Positions 4,999 to 10,010 of a stretch of 10,010 nt of DNA are shown here, piece after piece (within the stretch, counting starts at the first letter, position 1; each line of letters opens with the position of its first letter). The stretch is from positions 1-10,010 of the forward strand of contig JAEEPD010000068.1 of the NCBI GenBank assembly GCA_016284575.1, given 5' to 3'. A program made the position numbers and the translations under genes. A model generated the notes under the pieces. It was not told the DNA's origin and made no database searches. It saw only the letters and a list, made by a program, of their open reading frames with translations. The DNA comes from Bacillota bacterium. GTDB lineage: Bacteria; Bacillota; Clostridia; Peptostreptococcales; Anaerovoracaceae.

Positions 4999-7533
4999 AT
5001 GAAAAAAACCTGGATCATTATTGTAAATATGATCATTATGATCGCACTGATGACCTTCGTAGTGCTATATTCCAACTATGCCACCAGGAATACCACACAA
5101 AGTCAGATTCAGCATTTCGAAAACACCGCGATCACCATGGAGCACGTCACTGAGAATTATCTGGATGGCGAGCAGCGCATCTGCGATGTGTGGGCGCGTT
5201 ATATCAACAGCAAGGACATGACCATCGAGGAGGCCATTTCCTTCATCCGTATCTCTCATGTACTTCCCAACGCTTCGGCTCATATCGTGTATAACGATAC
5301 TCTGACCGGTCTTTCCACCAGAGCAAGCAGCGGCTCTTCTGGAGACTATACCGTCTCCTATGCCCGGACTGGTCTTCTCAGCGATATCAGCTGGATCCAA
5401 AGCATCGGCGAAGCCATCAACATTTCCCGCGCCTATATGAACCCAGTCAATGGCGAGCAGTCTTTGGCTTTCTGCAATACCATCACTCTTCACGATTCTG
5501 AGACCGGTACTCCCCGTGACGCTATACTGCTTCGCGTGCTGCCTCTTGCAGAGCTGGAGCAGAGATGGGTCTTCCCCCATGAAGCCTTTGAAAATGCCGA
5601 GCTTTCAATGATCGACGCGGACGGCGACTATATCATCAAGGGCCATTCCTTTAAAAATTCCAGCTTCTTTGAATTCTACAGATCCTACAACTCTGCTGAC
5701 CCGGCTTCCACACAGGAGCTCTTCGAAAAAGTCACCTCCACCACCGGTTACTTTACTATGTTCAATTCCCGCGGCGAGGAATGCATAATTGCCTATACCC
5801 CGGTGGAGGCATCGGGCGGCTGGACCTTCCTGAGCATGATGCCAATGAAGGATCTTCGCATAAATAGCGAAAACTGGCTGCTGATAATCGTTGTCTCTGC
5901 AGCGCTTCTGATACTGTTCGTCTTCGACCTGTCGGTAATGCTCAACTTTAACAAGCAGCTTCTTGCGGCTGCCAGAGAAGCGGCTGCGGCGAACAGAGCC
6001 AAGACCGATTTCCTGTCCACCATGTCCCACGATATCCGTACTCCTATGAACGCCATCATAGGTCTTACCACCATCGCGGAGAAGAACCTGGATGACACGG
6101 CATCGGTGGGTGAAAACCTGCGCAAGATCTCCATGGCAAGCAATCATCTGCTTACCCTGATCAACGATATCCTGGACATCTCCAAGGTGGAGAGCGGCAA
6201 GCTGAACCTCAGCCCGCTGAGCTTCTCCATAGTGGAGACGGTGGAAAATCTCGTGAACATGTCCCAGCCGATGGTGAAGGAAAAGAATATCGATTTCAAT
6301 TTCCGCGTCGGCAAGCTGGAAAAGGAATACTTCTACGCAGATCAGCTCAGGCTTAATCAGATCTATATCAATATCCTTTCCAACGCCATCAAATACACGC
6401 CGCCCGGCGGACAGGTAAGCGTTGACATGAGAGAGGAGGCGAGTCCCAAGGCCGGCTGCGTGCGGCTCATCTACAGGGTCTCCGATACCGGTATGGGCAT
6501 GAGCCCGGAGTTTATGGCGACCATGTACCAGCCCTTCTCCAGACAGACCGACAGCCGCGTAAACACCATTCAGGGCACAGGACTGGGCCTTGCCATCACA
6601 AAGCAGATGGTCGACCTTATGGAAGGCAGTATCGACTGCCAGAGTGAGGTCGGAAAGGGTACGACCTTTACCGTAACGCTGGATCTTCCCGTTTCCGACA
6701 GACAGAGAGATGAGCTGCAGCTGGATCCCATGGATGTGCTTATCGTCGATGACGATGAGATACTTCTTGAAACAGCTGTGGATTCTCTGGTGTCTCTGGG
6801 TGTTACAGCGGACCGTGCAGGAAGCGGCATTGAAGCCCTTGGCATGATAGAGCACAGACATCTGGCGGGGCGTGACTACAGCGTTGTCATAATCGACTGG
6901 AAGATGCCGGATCTGGACGGCATCGAGACTATACGCAGGATACGCAGCGAGGTGGGGGCGACCACTCCCATCCTTCTGGTTTCCGCTTACGACTGGTCCG
7001 ACATAGAGGATATCGCAAAGGAGGCCGGAGCCAACGGCTTTGTAAGCAAGCCGCTGTTCCGCTCCAAGCTCTACGATAAGATCAATGAACTTCTTGGCAC
7101 CAAGCCCAAGTCCGTGGAGCCGGAGACAGATTATTCCGACCTGGAGGGCCTGAATATCCTGATCGCGGAGGATAATGATATCAACTGGGAGATTATCTCC
7201 ACCATGCTCGGAATGTTCGGCATCACCACGGAGCGCGCCGAAAACGGCCGCATCTGCGTGGAGAAGATGAGCCAGGCGGCAGAAGGGCTCTATACCCTTA
7301 TCTTTATGGATATACAGATGCCCGAGATGAACGGGCTCGAAGCCACCAGGCGTATCCGCGCGCTGGACGACCCCTGGGCATCCTCCATCCCCATCATAGC
7401 TATGACGGCAGACGCGTTCTCTGAAAATGTCACAGAGTGCCTGAACGCAGGCATGAACGGACATATCGCAAAGCCGATAGATATTAAACTTGTAATAAAA
7501 GAGATTCGCAGAATCAAGGAGGAGAGATCATGA
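4999..7533 (+). CDS. Hybrid sensor histidine kinase with two receiver domains
   Basis: An 844-residue membrane sensor. Helix 1 spans about residues 5-24; an extracytoplasmic domain of roughly 265 residues follows (Cache-like by size, position and its G-G-W-T-F-L end); helix 2 is about 294-315. The cytoplasmic part has a short linker helix, the HisKA box M-S-H344-D-I-R-T-P-M-N, and an ATPase domain with N462 (N-A-I-K-Y-T-P), D496-T-G-M-G-M and G526-T-G-L-G-L. Receiver 1 (about 578-690) has acidic D584-D586, phospho-acceptor D633 and K684. Receiver 2 (about 716-838) has E724/D725, D771 in F-M-D-I-Q-M-P-E-M-N-G and K825. All key residues are intact, so autophosphorylation and phosphotransfer should work. 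There is no Hpt domain and no DNA-binding output, so a separate partner is needed. It overlaps the binding-protein gene by four bases (ATGA), implying coupled translation and a shared signal. Confidence 0.95.
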   Translation: MKKTWIIIVNMIIMIALMTFVVLYSNYATRNTTQSQIQHFENTAITMEHVTENYLDGEQRICDVWARYINSKDMTIEEAISFIRISHVLPNASAHIVYNDTLTGLSTRASSGSSGDYTVSYARTGLLSDISWIQSIGEAINISRAYMNPVNGEQSLAFCNTITLHDSETGTPRDAILLRVLPLAELEQRWVFPHEAFENAELSMIDADGDYIIKGHSFKNSSFFEFYRSYNSADPASTQELFEKVTSTTGYFTMFNSRGEECIIAYTPVEASGGWTFLSMMPMKDLRINSENWLLIIVVSAALLILFVFDLSVMLNFNKQLLAAAREAAAANRAKTDFLSTMSHDIRTPMNAIIGLTTIAEKNLDDTASVGENLRKISMASNHLLTLINDILDISKVESGKLNLSPLSFSIVETVENLVNMSQPMVKEKNIDFNFRVGKLEKEYFYADQLRLNQIYINILSNAIKYTPPGGQVSVDMREEASPKAGCVRLIYRVSDTGMGMSPEFMATMYQPFSRQTDSRVNTIQGTGLGLAITKQMVDLMEGSIDCQSEVGKGTTFTVTLDLPVSDRQRDELQLDPMDVLIVDDDEILLETAVDSLVSLGVTADRAGSGIEALGMIEHRHLAGRDYSVVIIDWKMPDLDGIETIRRIRSEVGATTPILLVSAYDWSDIEDIAKEAGANGFVSKPLFRSKLYDKINELLGTKPKSVEPETDYSDLEGLNILIAEDNDINWEIISTMLGMFGITTERAENGRICVEKMSQAAEGLYTLIFMDIQMPEMNGLEATRRIRALDDPWASSIPIIAMTADAFSENVTECLNAGMNGHIAKPIDIKLVIKEIRRIKEERS

Positions 7534-8819
7534 AAAAGCTGCTCTGTACCATTATGGCCATCTGCATGATCCTGTCGCTGGCAGCCTGCGGGGAAAAGCC
7601 CCAGGAGACAGTCGACGAAGGCTTCAAGCCCGCTCTCGATGCAGAGACCAGCTGTAAGATCACTGTGGCAGGAAACTATGATAACTTTGAGGCGCTGGAG
7701 GCTGAATTCGACAGATTCAACGAGTTTTATCCGAATGTTCAGCTGAGCTACGTTAAGCTTGATGACTACAACAATGTGCTTGGCACGACGCTGAAGGGCA
7801 ATGACAAGCCAAATATTTTCTTTTCCTACACCTGGATGATAGGCAATGAGCAGTACGATTCTGTGTATGCTCACATGGAGGATCTTTCGGATCCGGCTCT
7901 TGGGCTGAACCTTGACTGCATACGCCCCGGCCTGATCAACCACGGCTCAGACGGCAAGGTGATGCTGGTGCCTGTATTCTCCAGGACCTACGGCATGCTG
8001 GTGAATAATGACCTGTTCGAGAAGGAGGGCCAGAGCATCCCCACCACATGGACGGAGCTGACGAAGGTCTGCGATGCCTTCCGCAGCAAGGGCTATTCCA
8101 GCCCCATGATGGGCTACACACTCAAATCCTCAGGCAGCTTCATGTATACGGTAGCATATCCCATGTTCGTGGCGACGCTGGCGGGTAACCCGGAAGCTCT
8201 TAAAAAGGCCAATGCGCTGGATCCCGCTGCGGGCGAATACATGCGTCCCGCGCTGGAAACAGTGGAGAACTTTATAAAGGGCGGCTACATCGATCTGGCT
8301 GAGTGCGACAAGATCGAGGACAGCTACACAAAGGTCATCCTGCGCTTCTTCGAGGGCGATGTTCCTATGATGATCTGCCAAGGCGATACGGTTTCCGGTA
8401 CAAAGAAGAGGGAGAGCCAGTCCGAGGCCTTCAGCAAGACGCCCTTCGAATACACATTCTATCCCATCCCCATGGGTGAGGAGGGCGGATATTTCATCGA
8501 CAGTCCTTCCATCCAGTTCTCCGTCAACAAGGACTGCGATAATCTCGATATGACAAACGAGTTCATGCGCTTCCTGATCGCAACCGAGGAGTTGAATGCC
8601 ATGGCTTCTGTGAAGCGTCTGGTGACGCCCACCAGCGATCTGTCTCTGGATCCGATCTATGCGCCCTTTGGTCAGGTGCCCGTAGACCGCACCATGTCTC
8701 CTGAGGTCCTCGGCATCACTGATGCTCTGACGGTCCAGATCCGCATAGCTGCCTTCCAGGTAGGAAGGGGCGAGATCTCCATAGACGAAGCCGTAAAGAA
8801 CTACGGAAGCTTTAAGTAA
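7530..8819 (+). CDS. Family 1 extracellular solute-binding lipoprotein
   Basis: A 429-residue ABC-type substrate-binding protein of the sugar-binding (MsmE/UgpB-like) group. The N-terminus is a lipoprotein signal: M-K-K, a hydrophobic core, and lipobox L-A-A-C20, so it should be lipid-anchored on the outer face of the membrane. The mature protein has early features of the family: an N-terminal strand (I-T-V-A-G-N-Y), F-N-E-F-Y-P-N-V-Q-L, a mid-domain G-K-V-M-L-V-P-V-F-S-R-T-Y-G-M-L-V-N-N-D-L-F-E-K, then P-T-T-W-T-E-L. The ligand is probably a sugar or oligosaccharide by family, but unproven. The ribosome site AAGGAGG (7516-7522) lies inside the 3' end of the kinase gene, and the start overlaps the kinase stop. 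No permease or ATPase gene follows; a terminator closes the operon, so the protein either uses a transporter encoded elsewhere or serves as a ligand receptor for the kinase. Confidence 0.92.
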   Translation: MKKLLCTIMAICMILSLAACGEKPQETVDEGFKPALDAETSCKITVAGNYDNFEALEAEFDRFNEFYPNVQLSYVKLDDYNNVLGTTLKGNDKPNIFFSYTWMIGNEQYDSVYAHMEDLSDPALGLNLDCIRPGLINHGSDGKVMLVPVFSRTYGMLVNNDLFEKEGQSIPTTWTELTKVCDAFRSKGYSSPMMGYTLKSSGSFMYTVAYPMFVATLAGNPEALKKANALDPAAGEYMRPALETVENFIKGGYIDLAECDKIEDSYTKVILRFFEGDVPMMICQGDTVSGTKKRESQSEAFSKTPFEYTFYPIPMGEEGGYFIDSPSIQFSVNKDCDNLDMTNEFMRFLIATEELNAMASVKRLVTPTSDLSLDPIYAPFGQVPVDRTMSPEVLGITDALTVQIRIAAFQVGRGEISIDEAVKNYGSFK

Positions 8820-8832
8820 GTATGGCTTGAAG

Positions 8833-8863
8833 AAAAGGACAGCCTCGAATGGCTGTCCTTTTT
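8833..8863 (+). terminator. Intrinsic terminator of the kinase/binding-protein operon
   Basis: AGGACAGCC (8836-8844) pairs perfectly with GGCTGTCCT (8851-8859) over a six-base TCGAAT loop. The stem can extend by three A-T pairs, and a T-run reaches 8863. It lies 14 bases after the binding-protein stop codon. Confidence 0.92.
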
Positions 8864-8894
8864 GCATTCACAAGTCTATGATATAATTACTCAA
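8859..8894 (+). promoter_or_regulatory. Extended -10 promoter for the HAD/carbon-nitrogen hydrolase unit
   Basis: A perfect TATAAT at 8882-8887 is preceded by TATG and one base (8877-8881), the full Gram-positive extended -10. The -35 is poor: TTTTTG at the correct 17-base spacing is the T-tract of the preceding terminator. An extended -10 can compensate for a weak -35. Transcription would start near 8894. Confidence 0.75.
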
Positions 8895-8896
8895 AC

Positions 8897-8923
8897 CGCG
8901 AACTACCCCTGGGAGTAGTCGCG
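8897..8923 (+). promoter_or_regulatory. Leader hairpin in the 5' UTR of the HAD gene
   Basis: Bases 8897-8906 pair with 8915-8923 in nine base pairs with one bulged A (8901 or 8902), around the loop CCCTGGGA. It begins within a few bases of the predicted transcription start. No T-run follows, so it is not a terminator. Its place at the very 5' end would fit mRNA stabilisation or a small regulatory structure, which is inference. It matches no riboswitch I recognise. Confidence 0.4.
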
Positions 8924-8958
8924 TGAAGGGCTGATTCTTACTGGCGGAGAGGGTTCCA

Positions 8959-9570
8959 ATGATCAGGAATATTATTTTCGATATGGGTGGCGTGCTTATA
9001 GATTTCGCCCCTTACAAATTCGCAGATCGCTATCCAGATCTGAGCCCAGAGGAAAAGAAGCTCCTGGTGGAGGTGATCTTCGAGGGGCATATGTGGCCGC
9101 TGCTGGATTTTGGTTATATCACGGAGGATGAACTGCTGGAGTACGCCAGAAAAAGGATCCCCGAAAGGCTTCACCCGGTGGCGGAGGCTCTTATAAAGAC
9201 CTGGGACGAACCCATTCTTCCGGTCCCTGGCATAGCTCAGCTCACAGGCGAGCTCAGAGATGCAGGCTACAGACTGTTTCTATTAAGCAACGCAGGTCCC
9301 CGCCATGACGAGTACTGGCCCAAAATACCGGGAAGCTCCAATTTCGAGGGCAAGGTGGTCTCCGCCTATGAAAAGCTTTTCAAGCCGCAGCCCGAGATAT
9401 ATGAACTGCTCCTTAGAAGATTCTCCCTGAAGGCTTCCGAATGCCTGTTCATAGACGATGTGGCCACAAACTGTGCCGCTGCGCGGATATGCGGCATTGA
9501 GCCCATACGCTTCACATCGGAAGCGGAGCTCAGAAAAGCCCTGGCAGGAAGAGGTATAGATATTGTCTGA
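8959..9570 (+). CDS. HAD-IA family hydrolase (YihX-like phosphatase)
   Basis: A 203-residue cytosolic haloacid-dehalogenase superfamily enzyme, a predicted phosphatase. Motif I is I-I-F-D8-M-G-G-V-L, with D8 as the nucleophile; the usual second aspartate is glycine (G10), as in the glucose-1-phosphate phosphatase YihX, which has D-L-G-N-V. Motif II is L-L-S110-N-A-G, motif III K142 in F-K-P-Q-P-E-I-Y, and motif IV F-I-D166-D167-V-A-T-N-C-A-A-A. A helical cap lies between about residues 15 and 80, the size normal for subfamily IA. The W-P after motif II and K-P-x-P-E-I-Y also resemble YihX. The substrate is most likely a sugar phosphate, by similarity only. The start is supported by GGAGAGGG at 8946-8953. 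It is the first gene of a unit that continues 38 bases later with the carbon-nitrogen hydrolase. Confidence 0.9.
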   Translation: MIRNIIFDMGGVLIDFAPYKFADRYPDLSPEEKKLLVEVIFEGHMWPLLDFGYITEDELLEYARKRIPERLHPVAEALIKTWDEPILPVPGIAQLTGELRDAGYRLFLLSNAGPRHDEYWPKIPGSSNFEGKVVSAYEKLFKPQPEIYELLLRRFSLKASECLFIDDVATNCAAARICGIEPIRFTSEAELRKALAGRGIDIV

Positions 9571-9608
9571 ACGGCATTGGGCCGGCAGAGTGAAAAGGTG
9601 TTGAAAAA

Positions 9609-9962
9609 ATGAAGCTTAAAATCGCATTCCTGCAGCTTCTCCCAACGGGAAGCCTGAAAGGAAACATGGAGAAGGGGATCAAAGCCTGCCGTCAGGCAAA
9701 AGAAAAGGGCGCAGACATTGCGCTCTTTCCTGAAATGTGGAGCTGTGGATATGCTTTTCCCCACGACGAGACAGGCTTGCGGGAGTGCCCCATTCCGCTT
9801 GACAGTAATTATGTGAAACAGTTTTCAGGGCTGGCGGCAGAGCTGGATATGGCCATAGCCATCACCCTGCTGGAACAGCATGATCCGAAGCCGAGAAATA
9901 CGGTCTGTCTTTTCGACCGGCATGGAAAACTGCAAAACCGGTATTCCAAAGTCCATATCTGA
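9609..9962 (+). CDS. Carbon-nitrogen hydrolase (nitrilase superfamily), N-terminal part ending at in-frame TGA
   Basis: 117 codons matching the first third of a carbon-nitrogen hydrolase: I-A-F-L-Q-L near the start, the Glu catalytic residue in L-F-P-E42-M-W, G-Y-A-F-P, N-T-V-C-L-F-D-R-H-G-K, and R-Y-S-K114-V-H, which carries the catalytic Lys. The third member of the triad, a Cys, should come some 30-50 residues later. Family members are about 260-300 residues; this frame stops at TGA (9960-9962), before any catalytic Cys, yet the codons after it stay open to the window edge in the same frame and read like the family. The product would hydrolyse or condense amides, nitriles or carbamoyl compounds in the cytosol; the substrate is unknown. 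Start: AAGGTG at 9595-9600, eight bases before ATG; it follows the HAD gene in one probable operon. As it stands the short product should be inactive. Confidence 0.8.
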   Translation: MKLKIAFLQLLPTGSLKGNMEKGIKACRQAKEKGADIALFPEMWSCGYAFPHDETGLRECPIPLDSNYVKQFSGLAAELDMAIAITLLEQHDPKPRNTVCLFDRHGKLQNRYSKVHI

Positions 9963-10010
9963 GAGTGTGGGGAAGCCGATGACGAAGGAGTCCTGGACGC
10001 GGGTGACGCA
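9963..10010 (+). other. Same-frame continuation of the carbon-nitrogen hydrolase beyond the TGA
   Basis: Sixteen codons with no stop, continuing the frame of the hydrolase gene to the window edge. They read E-C-G-E-A-D-D-E-G-V-L-D-A-G-D-A. The L-D-A-G-D piece matches the L-T-P-G-D-like segment that follows K-V-H-x-C in many relatives, so this is likely the rest of the same gene. Sixteen open codons alone prove little. The gene may be a pseudogene, a sequence error, or (remotely) read through; the remainder lies outside the window. Confidence 0.5.

Noticed and set aside
4959..5153. A short plus-strand frame overlapping the start of the kinase
   Set aside because: It is out of frame with the kinase, whose N-terminal membrane helix and own start are clear; the short product has no motif, and no ribosome site lies before it.
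5605..7464. A 619-codon open frame on the minus strand opposite the kinase gene
   Set aside because: It lies wholly antisense to a gene with every histidine kinase and receiver motif in order, shows no recognisable domain, and has no ribosome site; long antisense frames are common opposite genes with this codon bias.
7290..7943. A 217-codon minus-strand frame spanning the kinase/binding-protein junction
   Set aside because: It is antisense to two well-supported coupled genes and shows no domain.
9960..9962. Genome-wide reassignment of TGA as a sense codon
   Set aside because: The U32, kinase and HAD genes all end with TGA at the expected family length, so TGA is a normal stop here.
1..10010. 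CRISPR array, insertion sequence, tRNA or rRNA
   Set aside because: No regularly spaced repeats, transposase motifs, terminal inverted repeats or cloverleaf/rRNA-like stretches were seen; the window is almost fully occupied by ordinary protein genes.

Overview
The window looks like chromosomal DNA of a Gram-positive anaerobe of the Bacillota, probably class Clostridia. The grounds are strong AGGAGG-type ribosome binding sites, TATAAT-type promoters including an extended -10 (TATG-A-TATAAT), A/T-flanked intrinsic terminators, moderate GC with many AGG and ATA codons, a lipobox-type solute-binding lipoprotein, and a hybrid Cache-like histidine kinase of a kind common in Clostridia. TGA is used as an ordinary stop in several genes here, so no global code change is indicated. 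The genus cannot be named. No mobile element, CRISPR array, rRNA or tRNA was seen.

Layout: (1) 1-423, the 3' end of a peptidase U32 family gene (+). (2) 586-1314, a DsbA/FrnE-like thiol oxidoreductase (+), convergent with (3) rnhB, RNase HII (1418-2044, -), the two sharing a bidirectional terminator. (4) 2162-3445, an imidazolonepropionase/prolidase-like amidohydrolase (+), convergent with (5) a 12-helix MFS transporter (3472-4707, -), whose stop codon lies in the loop of its own terminator. (6) A 291-base divergent promoter region, then a two-gene operon: a hybrid sensor histidine kinase with two receiver domains (4999-7533) that overlaps by ATGA a family 1 extracellular solute-binding lipoprotein (7530-8819), closed by a strong terminator. 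(7) A new transcription unit with an extended -10 promoter and a 5' leader hairpin, carrying a HAD-IA phosphatase (8959-9570) and a carbon-nitrogen hydrolase (from 9609), whose reading frame is interrupted by a TGA 50 bases before the window edge.

The most notable unit is the kinase plus binding-protein pair. No ABC permease or ATPase gene accompanies the binding protein, and the two genes are translationally coupled. This suggests that the lipoprotein supplies ligand information to the kinase's extracytoplasmic domain rather than, or as well as, feeding a transporter. The second item to check is the in-frame TGA in the carbon-nitrogen hydrolase: the frame stays open and family-like after it, and it falls where relatives often have a cysteine. 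A nonsense mutation or sequence error is the simplest explanation; recoding is a remote alternative. The other genes are ordinary housekeeping or accessory metabolism.
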